This document shows positions 36,140-46,603 of a stretch of 64,000 nt of DNA, in pieces. The stretch spans positions 62,001-126,000 of the forward strand of contig DVDT01000004.1 in assembly GCA_015296085.1 (NCBI GenBank), written 5' to 3'. Under the pieces are notes generated by a model, which did not search any database, was not told the DNA's origin, and saw nothing but the letters and a program-made list of their open reading frames with translations. Origin of the DNA: Trichormus sp. M33_DOE_039 (lineage in GTDB: Bacteria > Cyanobacteriota > Cyanobacteriia > Cyanobacteriales > Nostocaceae). Position 1 is the first letter of the stretch. The number at the start of each line of letters is the position of its first letter. The position numbers and the translations under genes were made by a program.

Positions 36140-37537
36140 ATGCGCGATTTGATCACCACTCGGTTTGCATCTCGGCGAACATTAAGAGAAGGCTCAGTAG
36201 GATTATTAGTATTACTGGGACTAGGAGCATTTTTCGTCATCATCCTCTGGCTAAATAGAGTCACAGCGTCTCGCAGTTCCTACAAAGCTATTGTAGAGTT
36301 TGCCAATGCTGGCGGTATGCAAAAAGGCGCGCCTGTGCGTTACCGGGGTGTGAAAGTCGGGAATATTGCTCGCATTGAACCCAAGGCTAATACAGTAGAA
36401 GTAGAAATTGAAATTGCCCAAGCTGACCTCATTATTCCTCGTGATGTAGTAGTCGAAGCTAATCAAACTGGTTTAATTAGCGAAAGTATTATTGACATTA
36501 CTCCTAAAACATCACTAGCAACTCAAGACAAAATTGCTAAACCTCTAGATAAAAATTGTGATTCCAGTCTGATTGTTTGTAATGGTTCTCGACTCAAAGG
36601 ACAAATTGGTATCAGTTTGGATGAACTTATCCGTAGTAGCACTCAGTTAGCAACCACTTATAATAATCCCCAATTTTATCAACGGGTCAATAAACTCTTA
36701 GAAACGTCAGCAGAAGCGGCCACAAGCGTATCATCACTTAGCCGGGATGTAGGAAAATTAAGCAGAAGCTTTCAAGGACAAATAGGTACATTTGCTGCTA
36801 CTGCTAATTCCGTACAACAAGCCACGAATAAACTGACGATTTCCACAACCAAGACAGTAGATCAACTTGGTATCACCGCCAGTCAATTCAGCACAACTGC
36901 AACTCAAGCCAATAAGTTACTCACACAATTAGATGATCTCGTCACCACTAATCGTTCGACATTGGTGAGTGCGTTGAATAACATCACCGAAACCAGTAAC
37001 CAACTGCGGGTGACAGTCAGCAGTCTTTCCCCTGCTATTACTCGGTTATCCGATGGAGAGTTACTCAAAAATCTAGAAACGCTCTCAGCCAATGCAGCGC
37101 AAGCTTCAGCTAACTTAAAAGATGCCACTCAAGCATTAAATGATCCTAAAAATGCGATGCTGTTGCAACAAACCTTAGATTCTGCGAGGGTAACGTTTGA
37201 AAATACTCAAAAAATCACCTCTGATTTAGACGAATTGACTGGTGATCCTGCATTTCGGAATAATTTACGACAATTAGTCAATGGTTTGAGTACCTTAGTA
37301 TCTTCCACAGACCAAATGCAAGAGCAAGTCAAAGTTGCTGCTACTTTGGAGTCAATGCAAGCCGTGGCCAGTCAATCAGAATTAGCGTTGACCCCCAAAC
37401 AATCAGAAAAATCCATCACTCCCAACCCTTCATCAGTCGGCGTTGAAAGTACGGTTAACCCTCCCACATCAGATAAATCATCTCAAGAGAAACTTTTACA
37501 GAAACTACGGCAATATCAACGGGGAAGTAGGGAATAG
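36140..37537 (+). CDS. MCE/MlaD-family lipid-transport substrate-binding protein (TGD2 type)
   Basis: A 465-residue protein anchored by one N-terminal helix (about 19-38, VGLLVLLGLGAFFVIILW) followed by a single MCE domain (about 45-125: FANAGGMQKGAPVRYRGVKVG, then VEANQTGLISESIIDITP). The remaining 300 residues are helical and rich in Thr, Ser, Gln and Asn, as in TGD2-like proteins that form a channel or tether between membranes. The last 50 residues are Pro/Ser/Lys rich and likely unstructured. Confidence 0.9.
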   Translation: MRDLITTRFASRRTLREGSVGLLVLLGLGAFFVIILWLNRVTASRSSYKAIVEFANAGGMQKGAPVRYRGVKVGNIARIEPKANTVEVEIEIAQADLIIPRDVVVEANQTGLISESIIDITPKTSLATQDKIAKPLDKNCDSSLIVCNGSRLKGQIGISLDELIRSSTQLATTYNNPQFYQRVNKLLETSAEAATSVSSLSRDVGKLSRSFQGQIGTFAATANSVQQATNKLTISTTKTVDQLGITASQFSTTATQANKLLTQLDDLVTTNRSTLVSALNNITETSNQLRVTVSSLSPAITRLSDGELLKNLETLSANAAQASANLKDATQALNDPKNAMLLQQTLDSARVTFENTQKITSDLDELTGDPAFRNNLRQLVNGLSTLVSSTDQMQEQVKVAATLESMQAVASQSELALTPKQSEKSITPNPSSVGVESTVNPPTSDKSSQEKLLQKLRQYQRGSRE

Positions 37538-37595
37538 GGGCAGGAGACAGGGAGCAGGAAGCAATAATTGCGGAGGAGCAGGGGAAAACTCATGA

Positions 37596-37892
37596 CTAAT
37601 TCCAATCTTGCTCTTCTCTTTTACCGCGACTTTTATAAATACCGCCGATATCATGCAATTGTCGGGTTTTCTCGAATAATTCGGCTTCAGTTAAGCCCCA
37701 TTGTTGCAAAACTTTATTTAGGTCGTTTTGTATGTCCCTCGCGCCTGGGAAGCCTTGATAGCGAATTTTGAGTCGGGCTAATTCTGCTAAATTGTAGTCT
37801 GTGGCTGTTTGAGTTAGTAGAATATCAATAAGAGGGCGATCGCGGTTGTAAAGTGGGTGTTGTTGGTCTTTACTTCCGTGCTGTTCAGTCAT
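37596..37892 (-). CDS. DUF3288 family protein
   Basis: A 98-residue cyanobacterial protein of unknown function. The sequence DQQHPLYNRDRPLIDILLTQ, then ATDYNLAELARLKIRYQGFPGARDIQ and QQWGLTEAELFEKTRQLH, is the DUF3288 pattern. It is a small, charged, cytoplasmic protein, ending convergently 58 bp from the MlaD-type gene. Confidence 0.82.
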   Translation of the reverse strand: MTEQHGSKDQQHPLYNRDRPLIDILLTQTATDYNLAELARLKIRYQGFPGARDIQNDLNKVLQQWGLTEAELFEKTRQLHDIGGIYKSRGKREEQDWN

Positions 37893-38123
37893 AGTTAATA
37901 CCGGGGTAAAATTGTGATTTCATTCCGAGTTTAGAACTAAAATCTGCCCATAGCACGAGAATTAAACATGACGGCTACCACCCCTGAGTACATACGGCTC
38001 TCACCACTGCCACCCCATCAGAGATAAAGATACATTATCTTTAAGAAAATACAAAAAAGTTTAGATAAGGGTGAGTTTTTTAGATCGCCCACAGTCCAAG
38101 CAGCAAGGGAGCAAGAACCCGCT

Positions 38124-40571
38124 ATGTTTGAACACTTCACTTCCGAAGCCATCAAAGTTATCATGCTCGCTCAGGAGGAAGCTCGTCGTCTGGGACACAA
38201 TTTCGTAGGAACTGAACAAATTCTCCTGGGGTTGATGGGAGAAGGAACTGGGGTTGCTGCCAAAGTGCTGAATGAGTTGGGTGTGACTCTCAAAGACGCA
38301 CGCCGGGAAGTCGAAAAAATTATTGGGAGGGGTTCTGGTTTCGTTCCACCAGAAATTCCCTTTACCCCTAAAGTCAAAAGTCTATTTGAGCAATCATTTA
38401 GAGAGGCTCACGGTCTCGGACATAATTACATCAACACAGAACACTTACTATTAGGATTAACCGAATCAGGTGAAGGTGTCGCCGCCAAAGTGTTGCAAAA
38501 TCTGGGTGTTGACCTGAGAAATGTTCGTACTGCTGTGATTCGGCGTTTAGGTGAAGATCCAGTTGCAGTTGGTGGTAGTAGTAGCCCCAGACGCAATCAA
38601 ACCCTCACCACAGAGGAATTTGGCAGAAACCTCACCAAATTGGCGCAAGAAGGTAAGCTCGACCCTGTAGTGGGTCGCCAGAAAGAAATTGAACGCGCAA
38701 TTCAAATTCTCGGTCGCCGCACCAAGAATAACCCCGTGTTGATTGGTGAACCAGGGGTAGGTAAAACAGCGATCGCCGAAGGATTGGCACAGCGTATCAT
38801 TAACCAAGATGTCCCCGAAGTCTTACAAGATAAGCAAGTCATCAGCCTCGATATGGGGTTATTGGTCGCGGGAACTCGCTTCCGGGGAGACTTTGAAGAA
38901 CGCATCAAAAAAATCGTCGATGAAGTCCGCACTGCGGGAAATGTCATCTTAGTCATTGATGAAATTCACACCTTAGTCGGTGCTGGTGGAACTGAAGGCG
39001 GCTTAGATGCAGCTAATATCCTCAAACCAGCCTTAGCACGGGGTGAACTGCAATGTATTGGTGCAACTACCTTAGATGAGTATCGCCAACACATCGAACG
39101 CGATGCAGCTTTAGAACGGCGTTTCCAACCGATTTTAGTCGGTGAACCAACTGTCGCCGAAACTATCGAAATTCTCTACGGTTTGCGGGGAGTTTACGAA
39201 CAGCATCACAGAGTCCAAATTTCCGATGAGGCTTTGATGGCAGCCGCAGAATTATCAGACCGCTATATTAGCGATCGCTTTCTGCCCGATAAAGCCATAG
39301 ACTTAATTGATGAAGCTGGCTCACGGGTACGTTTGCGAAACTCTCATATTTCGACTGATAAAGAACTCAAGCGGAAACTTAGGGAAGTCACCAAAGCCAA
39401 AAACGAAGCTGTCAGACTGCAAAACTTTGATACAGCCGGAGAATTGCGCGACCAGGAAATCGCCTTGGAAGCAGAAATCCAAGCCGCTTCCACTGAAAAA
39501 ACGATTCACCCCATTGTCGTAGATGAAGAAGACATCGCCCAAATCGTAGCTTCTTGGACTGGTGTCCCAGTCAACAAACTCACAGAATCTGAGTCAGAAT
39601 TACTGCTGCACTTAGAAGACACCCTGCATAAGCGGCTTATCGGTCAAGAACAAGCAGTGACAGCTGTTTCTCGTGCCATCCGTCGCGCCAGAGTAGGCTT
39701 AAAGAACCCCAACCGTCCTATTGCTAGCTTTATCTTCTCCGGCCCTACCGGCGTTGGTAAAACCGAACTAGCCAAGGCGTTAGCGACTTACTTCTTCGGT
39801 GCAGAAGATGCCATGATTCGGCTAGATATGTCTGAGTACATGGAAAGCCATACAGTATCTAAACTCATCGGCTCACCTCCAGGTTACGTTGGTTACGACG
39901 AAGGTGGACAACTCACCGAAGCTGTACGCCGCAGACCCTACACTGTGTTGCTGTTCGATGAAATCGAAAAAGCACACCCCGATGTGTTCAATATGCTGCT
40001 GCAAATTCTCGATGACGGACACCTCACCGACGCCAAAGGTCGCAAGGTAGACTTCAAGAACACCTTAATTATCTTGACATCCAACATTGGTTCTAAGGTA
40101 ATTGAAAAAGGTGGCGGCGGTTTAGGCTTTGAATTCGACAACCAACCAGACGCTAGTTACCACCGCATTCGGAACTTAGTCAACGAAGAACTGAAAAATT
40201 ACTTCCGTCCTGAGTTTCTCAACCGGGTGGATGAAATTATCGTCTTCACTCAACTATCTAAGGATGAAGTCAAGCAAATTGCTGAAATTATGCTGCGTGA
40301 TGTAGCTAGCCGCTTAACAGAAAAAGGTATCGCTTTAGAAGTTACCGAAAGGTTCAAAGACCTAGTAGTCAGGGAAGGTTATGACCCCAGCTATGGTGCT
40401 AGACCATTGCGTCGCGCCATCATGCGCCTGTTGGAAGATTCCCTCGCTGAAGCTATGTTGGCTGGTGAAATCAATGAAGGTTGTACAGCCATTGTTGATG
40501 TCGATGATGATGGTCAAGTTAAAGTACGCCACTCAGAAACACGCCAATTACTATTGGCAAATGCTGGCTAA
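38124..40571 (+). CDS. clpC: Clp protease ATP-binding subunit ClpC
   Basis: An 815-residue AAA+ unfoldase that feeds proteins to ClpP. Two Clp N repeats cover about 1-145 ([20 protein letters not shown]). NBD1 has Walker A GEPGVGKT (208-215) and [15 protein letters not shown]; a UVR-type linker lies near 425-455 ([21 protein letters not shown]); NBD2 has GPTGVGKT (540-547) and [14 protein letters not shown]. The length and order are those of cyanobacterial and chloroplast ClpC. A strong terminator follows the gene. Confidence 0.96.
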   Translation: MFEHFTSEAIKVIMLAQEEARRLGHNFVGTEQILLGLMGEGTGVAAKVLNELGVTLKDARREVEKIIGRGSGFVPPEIPFTPKVKSLFEQSFREAHGLGHNYINTEHLLLGLTESGEGVAAKVLQNLGVDLRNVRTAVIRRLGEDPVAVGGSSSPRRNQTLTTEEFGRNLTKLAQEGKLDPVVGRQKEIERAIQILGRRTKNNPVLIGEPGVGKTAIAEGLAQRIINQDVPEVLQDKQVISLDMGLLVAGTRFRGDFEERIKKIVDEVRTAGNVILVIDEIHTLVGAGGTEGGLDAANILKPALARGELQCIGATTLDEYRQHIERDAALERRFQPILVGEPTVAETIEILYGLRGVYEQHHRVQISDEALMAAAELSDRYISDRFLPDKAIDLIDEAGSRVRLRNSHISTDKELKRKLREVTKAKNEAVRLQNFDTAGELRDQEIALEAEIQAASTEKTIHPIVVDEEDIAQIVASWTGVPVNKLTESESELLLHLEDTLHKRLIGQEQAVTAVSRAIRRARVGLKNPNRPIASFIFSGPTGVGKTELAKALATYFFGAEDAMIRLDMSEYMESHTVSKLIGSPPGYVGYDEGGQLTEAVRRRPYTVLLFDEIEKAHPDVFNMLLQILDDGHLTDAKGRKVDFKNTLIILTSNIGSKVIEKGGGGLGFEFDNQPDASYHRIRNLVNEELKNYFRPEFLNRVDEIIVFTQLSKDEVKQIAEIMLRDVASRLTEKGIALEVTERFKDLVVREGYDPSYGARPLRRAIMRLLEDSLAEAMLAGEINEGCTAIVDVDDDGQVKVRHSETRQLLLANAG

Positions 40572-41105
40572 GATTTAAATTAGCAAGATAGTATTGCATA
40601 ACTACCTCTGGTACTCTGCTACCAGAGGTTTTGATTTATGAGGGTTATGTAATGATAAACATATCAATAACAGAAACTATCTGATAAAAACTCCATGATT
40701 CAAGTAAGAGTAAAGTAAGCTGTTAACGATAACTCTCCTTTATCTCATCAGAGTTATTTTCTGAGTATATATTTGTGATGACCTCACAGGAAAAGCATCT
40801 ACCGTATTCATTCCAGGCAATAATGAGCTTCCTTTTAGAGATTTATTGAGAGAAAATATCTAAGAGATTTGTCAATGAATTAGTAAAACTTTGAATGTTA
40901 TCTGCCCTTCAGGCAAGGCAAAGGACAGAGGGTAGAAGGGAAGAAAAAAGTTTTAAAACAAAAACCTCAATACCTAAGCTTCGCTGTAAAATCTGGTTTT
41001 GTTTATTGTGAATTTTGAATTGCTATTATTCCCTTGGCAAGTTTTGCCGAGACAGGACAAATAAACAAGACAAGGGGAGCTATTTAGCTATTGATTTTGC
41101 ATATT
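40572..41105. other. Intergenic region downstream of clpC, no gene seen
   Basis: Apart from the clpC terminator (40604-40634), I see no ORF or structure in these 530 bp between the convergent clpC and comB genes. Confidence 0.5.
40604..40634 (+). terminator. clpC intrinsic terminator
   Basis: A 10-bp perfect stem ACCTCTGGTA / TACCAGAGGT with the 6-nt loop ctctgc is followed by TTTGATTT, 32 bp past the clpC stop codon. Confidence 0.85.
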
Positions 41106-41843
41106 TTAAGTTTTACTTTTAAATACTCCTGGTTCTTGCTGTGTGGGCAAGACAGCTAAAATATCGGTTTGGGAACAATATTTCAGGTCTTCATGACAGT
41201 CCAGGCGTAACAACCGTTTGCCGTGACTAGCGTGGTGAAATAATCCTAATAGGTTGTGCTGCCACTGGGAATAAAGCGCGATCGCACTAATTGCTTCATC
41301 GTTGCCAGCTAGTTCTTCTGGTGGTAATTGGGATTTCTCGACGACGCTATGGGCGATCGCACCTGCACAGGCTGTATCCTCTAAGGAAAAACTGCCTTCC
41401 CAACCAGAACCGACAATCCACACTGTTTCCGGTTGTTTGTCCATTAGGTATTGGACAACTGCGGCGCGATTAATAAAGGCGGCTGTCAGTACGGTGGGTG
41501 AGTCCTGTATCCGTTTTAAAGCGCGAGTCCCATTAGTGGTACTAATAAACAAGCGTCTCCCTTCCACCAGTTCTGGTGTGCAGTCGAGGGGCGAATTACC
41601 TAATTCAAAGCCAGCGACTTTGCCACCGCCACGTTCTCCAGCTCGTAGCCGTTTTTGTGGCGGCCATTGTTCACTCACAGAGATGAGTTGATCTAAATCA
41701 CTAAAGACCTGCACAGCTTCGCCCCCTGCTGAGAGGACTGTTGCTATAGTGCTAGTAGCTCGCAAAACATCAACTGCGATCGCGCAGTCTGGAGCTTTGT
41801 CAGTTGGAGTTAGTTCCGGGGTATGGTATACAAATAGCTTCAC
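41106..41843 (-). CDS. comB: 2-phosphosulfolactate phosphatase family protein (ComB)
   Basis: A 245-residue protein of the ComB family, which in archaea removes phosphate from 2-phosphosulfolactate in coenzyme M synthesis. Family blocks seen: [60 protein letters not shown]. Cyanobacteria do not make coenzyme M in known pathways, so the physiological substrate here is open. It starts at a GTG without a clear Shine-Dalgarno site. Confidence 0.85.
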   Translation of the reverse strand: MKLFVYHTPELTPTDKAPDCAIAVDVLRATSTIATVLSAGGEAVQVFSDLDQLISVSEQWPPQKRLRAGERGGGKVAGFELGNSPLDCTPELVEGRRLFISTTNGTRALKRIQDSPTVLTAAFINRAAVVQYLMDKQPETVWIVGSGWEGSFSLEDTACAGAIAHSVVEKSQLPPEELAGNDEAISAIALYSQWQHNLLGLFHHASHGKRLLRLDCHEDLKYCSQTDILAVLPTQQEPGVFKSKT

Positions 41844-42250
41844 GCGCTGGATACACCTGCTCTCAATAACTATTGCCGAGATTACATTCTAATTGCTCGT
41901 CATCACCATAATGCCACTTAATCTCCGAGTATTTCTTATCGTTATGCAAGAGTATTGATTATTCTGTAGTAGGGACTGGGTATTGAGAAAGAAAAATCTT
42001 AATCCTCTTGCTGTGGAATTTTTGACATAGTTTTCTCTTGCTGTCTGATTTGCTTTGTGAGGATTATAAGACTTGAGCAATCTGGTTTGTTGAAGGTAAT
42101 GGAGTTATTAACTATTACGCAATAATTTAAGCTTGCTATAGCCTGAGTCTAATCAGGTAATCTGAAAGAAGACAGGAGATCATCCCAAAGGTGAAAGGCA
42201 TTAATTCCTTTTCCCAATCCCCAGTCACTAGTCCCCAATCCCCAGTCCCT
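41844..42250. other. Divergent region with STRR repeats before the BlaI-like gene
   Basis: No gene. The first 360 bp are AT-rich with no clear element; 42211-42250 is a run of CCCCAATC/CCCCAGTC heptamers immediately before the chosen ATG of the BlaI-like gene. Confidence 0.5.
42211..42250. repeat. STRR heptamers (CCCCAAT/CCCCAGT) abutting a start codon
   Basis: Four to five 7-bp units end one base before the ATG at 42251. They occupy the place where the ribosome binding site and leader of the BlaI-like gene would be. Confidence 0.8.
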
Positions 42251-42670
42251 ATGGCCCCTTTACCCGAATATCGTCCTAAACAACTGTCTTTAGGCCCTTT
42301 GGAAGCAGAAATTTTAAATATCATCTGGGAATTAAGCTCAGTTACGGTCAAGGATGTTCACGATCGCATCTTGGCTGACCCCAATCGTGAGTTAGCTTAC
42401 ACCTCTGTCACCACGGTTTTGCGTCGCCTCACTGATAAAGGTTGGTTAGTCTGTGATAAAAAAGGCAAAGCTTTCTACTGGCGGCCTTTACTGACAAAAC
42501 AGCAAGCTCAGGTTATTAAAGCCCATGAACAATTACAGCAATTTCTAGCCGTGGGTAATCCTGATGTAGTGGCGGCTTTTGCTGATAGTCTGGATGAAGC
42601 AGCTAGTGAGCAAATCTCGGCGATCGCTAAACGCATTCAAGCAGCACGCCAAGCCAGGGAGGAACAATAA
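42251..42670 (+). CDS. BlaI/MecI/CopY-family transcriptional repressor
   Basis: A 139-residue winged-helix regulator (wHTH about 13-80: LGPLEAEILNIIWELSSVTVKDVHDRI, then AYTSVTTVLRRLTDKGWLV) with a helical dimerisation tail. In the family the repressor is cleaved or released when a partner M56 peptidase senses a signal. Its stop codon overlaps the start of the M56 gene by 1 bp (TAATG), so the two are translationally coupled. I start at 42251; the 20 upstream codons are STRR sequence. Confidence 0.9.
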   Translation: MAPLPEYRPKQLSLGPLEAEILNIIWELSSVTVKDVHDRILADPNRELAYTSVTTVLRRLTDKGWLVCDKKGKAFYWRPLLTKQQAQVIKAHEQLQQFLAVGNPDVVAAFADSLDEAASEQISAIAKRIQAARQAREEQ

Positions 42671-43515
42671 TGCACCTAGTCATGATTTTAATTGCTTTGG
42701 CAGTAGCGGGGATAATACGCTGCTCTAAGACTCATTCCCAAGGTAGTTGGGAGGTGCGCTGGCGGCGATCGCTATTTCTGTTTTTATTTCCACCGTTGTT
42801 AATTGTGATGACGGCGATCGCATTGCTGTGCATGGGGCCTCAAGGTCGAATGGGTGGGATGTACACAGGTTGGTTGAGCTATTCCCTGGCTTTGATTGTT
42901 TTGAGTATTTTTTCGGGACTGTGTCTCAAATTAGCTTACCAAGGCTGGCGATCGCTACAATCTGCCCGTCATTGTCCTTTGGTGAATGTTGCAGGTAGAC
43001 CCATCAGACTCCTCAACACAGAAGCTTTATTTGCCGGTCAAATTGGTTTTTGGCAACCAGAATTAGTCGTTAGTCAAGGTTTACTACAAACTCTTTCTCC
43101 AGACCATGTAGAAAGCGTATTAGCACACGAACAAGGACATCATCACTACAGAGATACCTTTTGGTTTTTCTGGCTGGGTTGGATTCGCACCTGTACAGCT
43201 TGGCTACCCAACACTGAACCATTGTGGCAAGAACTTTTAGTGCTGAGGGAATTACGCGCTGATAGTTATGCTGCATCCCAAGTAGATCCTTTAGTGCTAG
43301 CAGAATCGCTGTTATTAGTGGTCAGCAATGGTTCTGTATTTGCTCAATCAGAAATTTGCTGTGCAGCTTTAGGTGATAGTGTAGGCGAGCGTTTAGAACA
43401 GAGAATTGAAGCTTTACTTACACCACCAGCTACAACCCCAGAAGTTAAATTCCCATATTGGCAAACCTTTTTCTTAGCATTTATGCCCTTAATAACTGTG
43501 ATCTTCCACTCTTAA
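42670..43515 (+). CDS. M56-family membrane metallopeptidase, short BlaR1-like
   Basis: A 281-residue integral membrane protease. Helices are at about 3-18, 34-55 and 68-90; the zinc site HEQGH is at 153-157 and the third ligand probably E194 in ELRADSYA. One or two helices follow. Unlike BlaR1/MecR1 (about 590 residues) there is no C-terminal penicillin-binding sensor domain, so the signal must be sensed otherwise. Coupled to the BlaI-like repressor upstream. The target genes are not visible. Confidence 0.88.
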   Translation: MHLVMILIALAVAGIIRCSKTHSQGSWEVRWRRSLFLFLFPPLLIVMTAIALLCMGPQGRMGGMYTGWLSYSLALIVLSIFSGLCLKLAYQGWRSLQSARHCPLVNVAGRPIRLLNTEALFAGQIGFWQPELVVSQGLLQTLSPDHVESVLAHEQGHHHYRDTFWFFWLGWIRTCTAWLPNTEPLWQELLVLRELRADSYAASQVDPLVLAESLLLVVSNGSVFAQSEICCAALGDSVGERLEQRIEALLTPPATTPEVKFPYWQTFFLAFMPLITVIFHS

Positions 43516-43547
43516 TTACCAACCGGAAATATTTCTTCTTGAGCGTG

Positions 43548-43612
43548 CGTCAGTTAAAGCAGACTTGGAAAAACCAAGATATTGCTTGTACTGACGTTAT
43601 TTATTTTTTCTT
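43548..43612 (+). terminator. Terminator of the BlaI-M56 operon
   Basis: An outer stem CGTCAGT / ACTGACG (43548-43554, 43590-43596) encloses an inner stem CTTGG-aaaaa-CCAAG. It is followed by TTATTTATTTTTTCTTTT, a good T-rich tail. Confidence 0.7.
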
Positions 43613-43760
43613 TTATATTTAAAAATACAAATTAAATCGTAGGGTTTGAACCTGTTTAAACCCTGCGAAACCGATTTGAAATAATTATTTAATATGATGT
43701 TATTAACTTAATAACCTACTATATTGTGTAGATATTTAATAATTACCATTAGTTTTAAAA

Positions 43761-44534
43761 TTGCCACACCAAAAAAATTTAGAGCAGTTATGGATCGTAC
43801 GCTGCTTTGCCGCGGTGTTACTTTTTGGTCAAGTATGTCTACGTTTAATTCAAGGAAAAACTTACTATCGAAAAATTCTGGAACATATGGTAGCTGCTGG
43901 GCCGTCTTCCATTCCTCCAGTTTTGTTAGTGAGTGTGTTTTCCGGCATGATTTTTACTATTCAAACTGCTAGAGAATTAGTAAAATTCGGTGCTGTCAGT
44001 ACGGTAGGAGGTGCTTTCGCTTTAGCGTTTTGTCGGGAACTAGCTCCTATTTTGACGGCGAGTATTATTGCAGGACAAGTAGGTTCTGCTTTTGCAGCAG
44101 AAATCGGTGCGATGCGTGTCACTGAACAAATTGACGCGCTATATATGCTCAAAACTAATCCAATTGATTATCTAGTTTTACCCAGAGTAATTGCTTGTTG
44201 TTTCATGATGCCCATCATGATGATTTTTGCGTTAATTGTAGGCATCATGGGAGGTATTTTTGCTGCTGAACAGTTTTATCAAGTTACTCAAGAAGCTTTT
44301 TTAGAGTCAGTCAGAGATTTTTTAGAAACAAAAGATATATTTACTATTTTGCTCAAAGGTTTAATCTTTGGTGCGATAGTTTCAATTAATGGCTGTAGTT
44401 GGGGTCTAACAACTAGAGGCGGCGCGAAAGAAGTAGGAGAATCTGCAACAACAGCAGTTGTTACCACCTGGGTAGCAATTTTTATTGCAGATTTTTTCCT
44501 ATCTTTGTTTTTATATGGAACGCCAGTGTTGTGA
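43761..44534 (+). CDS. MlaE-family lipid ABC transporter permease (TGD1 type)
   Basis: A 257-residue membrane protein with five to six helices and the MlaE block: PPVLLVSVFSGMIFTIQTAREL, ALAFCRELAPILTASIIAGQVGSAFAAEIGAMRVTEQIDAL, INGCSWGLTTRGGAKEVGESATTAVV. It is expected to pair with an MlaF ATPase and an MlaD protein, such as those at 35.3-37.5 kb. The start is uncertain: the frame opens from a TTG at 43761 without a Shine-Dalgarno site, and no in-frame ATG is near, but the total length fits the family. Confidence 0.9.
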   Translation: MPHQKNLEQLWIVRCFAAVLLFGQVCLRLIQGKTYYRKILEHMVAAGPSSIPPVLLVSVFSGMIFTIQTARELVKFGAVSTVGGAFALAFCRELAPILTASIIAGQVGSAFAAEIGAMRVTEQIDALYMLKTNPIDYLVLPRVIACCFMMPIMMIFALIVGIMGGIFAAEQFYQVTQEAFLESVRDFLETKDIFTILLKGLIFGAIVSINGCSWGLTTRGGAKEVGESATTAVVTTWVAIFIADFFLSLFLYGTPVL

Positions 44535-44569
44535 TTAGTTATTAGTCAACAGTCAATAGTCAATAGTCA

Positions 44570-44633
44570 GTAGGGGCGGGTTCTGTGAGCTGTTCATGGG
44601 GAAAACAAATATGTTGGTTAAACCCGCCCCTAC
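44570..44633. repeat. 13-bp inverted repeat between convergent genes
   Basis: GTAGGGGCGGGTT (44570-44582) and AACCCGCCCCTAC (44621-44633) are perfect complements around 38 bp, between the convergent mlaE and lysC ends. CAATAGT/CAACAGT heptamers precede it (44545-44568). It may serve as a terminator for both, and looks like a dispersed repeat unit. Confidence 0.7.
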
Positions 44634-44667
44634 AATATCCCCAGTTAACAGTAAATATTCAACTTTC

Positions 44668-46476
44668 TTACGCAGGGACTACAAATTTTTCGCTACCAGC
44701 TAAATCGAAAGCGGAGTGGATGACTTGCAAGGCTTGTACGCCTTGTTCTTGGGCTACGACACAGCTAATTTTAATCTCTGAGGTCGCAATCATTTGAATA
44801 TTAATTCGGTGTTGAGCTAACGCTTCAAACATTTTCGCGGCTACACCAGGCTGTCCGACCATTCCTGCACCGACGATACTGACTTTAGCGATCGCACTAT
44901 CCAAAACTACATCACCCCATCCCATTTCCGTGGCGACTTCAGTGAGCAATTTTTGGGCTGTTTCCCCATCCATGCGGGGGACTGTAAAAGCAATGTCTCG
45001 TCTCGGTACACCATCGATTACCCGACAGCGTTGAGATTGAATGATCATGTCTACGCTGATGTTATGCTGTGCCAAAGTTCCGAACAGCTTGGCGGACATT
45101 CCCGGACGATCTGGGACTTGGCGAATCGCTAAACGAGCTTGGTTTAAGTCCAAAGCTACACCGCGCACTGGCGGAGAATTTGGTGAAGCTAGGGAGACTG
45201 GGGAAGCAGGGGAAGCTACTATTTCAAAAGCTTGACATAATGCAGCTACAGCGCGATCGCCATCACTTGCATCAATTACACAACTAACTTTAACTTCGCT
45301 GGTGGAAATCATTTGGATGTTCACGCCTGCTGCAGCGAGGGTAGCAAACATCTTCGCCGCGACTCCTGGACGACCAATCATCCCCGCACCGGAAATACTG
45401 ACTTTGGCAATATCTTGCTCTACCATGACCTCAGCTTCGTCAGAATTGGGATGAGATGGACTCCGCAAAGCTGGGGCGATCGCTGAGGCAACAGCTTCGG
45501 CTCGTTTGAGGATGGGTGTTGTCACAGTGAAGGCAATGTCATTACTATTACCTTCATGAATTGATTGAATAATTAAATCTACGTCTACCTGTTGTCTGGA
45601 AATTTCGCCAAATAACTTAGCTGCTACCCCTGGTTTATCAGGTACACGCAACAAAGCCACTCTAGCTTGGTTGCTGTCAAATTCTACTGCATCTACAGGC
45701 CGAGCAATTTCTAAATTAATTAGCGATCGCTCTTGGTGTATAGGAGTTGTTACCCAAGTCCCAGGATCATCAGTCCAGCTAGACCTAACTACTAGTGGTA
45801 CACAGTAATTTCGGGCAATTTCCACTGCACGGGGATGTAATACTTTTGCACCTAAACTGGCGAGTTCCAACATTTCATTGCAGGTGATTTCCGCCATTAA
45901 CTGCGCTTCTGGAACTAAGCGGGGGTCTGTAGTTAAAATCCCCGGTACGTCGGTATAAATTTCACAAAAATCAGCTTGTAAAGCCGCTGCTAAAGCTACC
46001 GCCGAGGTATCAGAACCACCGCGTCCTAAAGTAGTAATTTCTAACTCACCGTTACTGGAAATACCTTGGAAACCAGCAACGACAACAACTTTGCCATCGT
46101 TGAGATGACGCTTCACCCGTTCTGTTTGAATCTCTAAAATCCGGGCGCGGGTGTGTTCTGCTTCAGTGACAATCCCTACCTGTGCGCCAGTCATGGAAAT
46201 TGCTGGTTGTCCGATTTCCTGTAACGCCATACTCAGTAAAGCAATGGTAACTTGCTCACCTGTGGACAACAGCATATCCATTTCTCGGCGGCTGGGATTA
46301 CGAGAAATTTCATTGGCGAGCTTAACAAGTCCATCGGTGGTTTTTCCCATTGCCGAAACTACTACCACCAATGAATTGCCTGCCTTTACGGTTTGATGAA
46401 CACGCTGGGCAACAGCTTGGATACGTTCGACTGAACCGACAGATGTACCACCGAATTTCTGAACTATAAGCGGCAT
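44668..46476 (-). CDS. lysC: Aspartate kinase with four ACT domains
   Basis: A 602-residue enzyme that phosphorylates aspartate, the first step to lysine, threonine and methionine. The kinase domain (1 to about 250) has IVQKFGGTSVGS (4-15), GRGGSDTSAVALAAALQAD and TDVPGILTTDPR. The C-terminal half contains four ACT regulatory domains in two pairs (repeated phrases such as RVPDKPGVAAKLFGEIS and KVSISGAGMIGRPGVAAKMF), the usual cyanobacterial arrangement for feedback control by amino acids. A short Pro/Ser-rich linker near residue 425 separates the ACT pairs. Confidence 0.95.
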   Translation of the reverse strand: MPLIVQKFGGTSVGSVERIQAVAQRVHQTVKAGNSLVVVVSAMGKTTDGLVKLANEISRNPSRREMDMLLSTGEQVTIALLSMALQEIGQPAISMTGAQVGIVTEAEHTRARILEIQTERVKRHLNDGKVVVVAGFQGISSNGELEITTLGRGGSDTSAVALAAALQADFCEIYTDVPGILTTDPRLVPEAQLMAEITCNEMLELASLGAKVLHPRAVEIARNYCVPLVVRSSWTDDPGTWVTTPIHQERSLINLEIARPVDAVEFDSNQARVALLRVPDKPGVAAKLFGEISRQQVDVDLIIQSIHEGNSNDIAFTVTTPILKRAEAVASAIAPALRSPSHPNSDEAEVMVEQDIAKVSISGAGMIGRPGVAAKMFATLAAAGVNIQMISTSEVKVSCVIDASDGDRAVAALCQAFEIVASPASPVSLASPNSPPVRGVALDLNQARLAIRQVPDRPGMSAKLFGTLAQHNISVDMIIQSQRCRVIDGVPRRDIAFTVPRMDGETAQKLLTEVATEMGWGDVVLDSAIAKVSIVGAGMVGQPGVAAKMFEALAQHRINIQMIATSEIKISCVVAQEQGVQALQVIHSAFDLAGSEKFVVPA

Positions 46477-46603
46477 AACTTTTGTGTAATTTATATCCCT
46501 GCTTTTTTCTACACTTCCGCCAAATTAGGAAGCTGTGCAGTCATCAATAGTTAATTAGTTTACTAAATTATGAGCAAAGATACCTCATTTTTTTAAGAAT
46601 AGG

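Noticed and set aside
42191-42250. Twenty-codon N-terminal extension of the BlaI-like protein
   Set aside because: The extension is encoded by STRR heptamers (CCCCAGT) and is not expected in the family; the start at 42251 is preferred.
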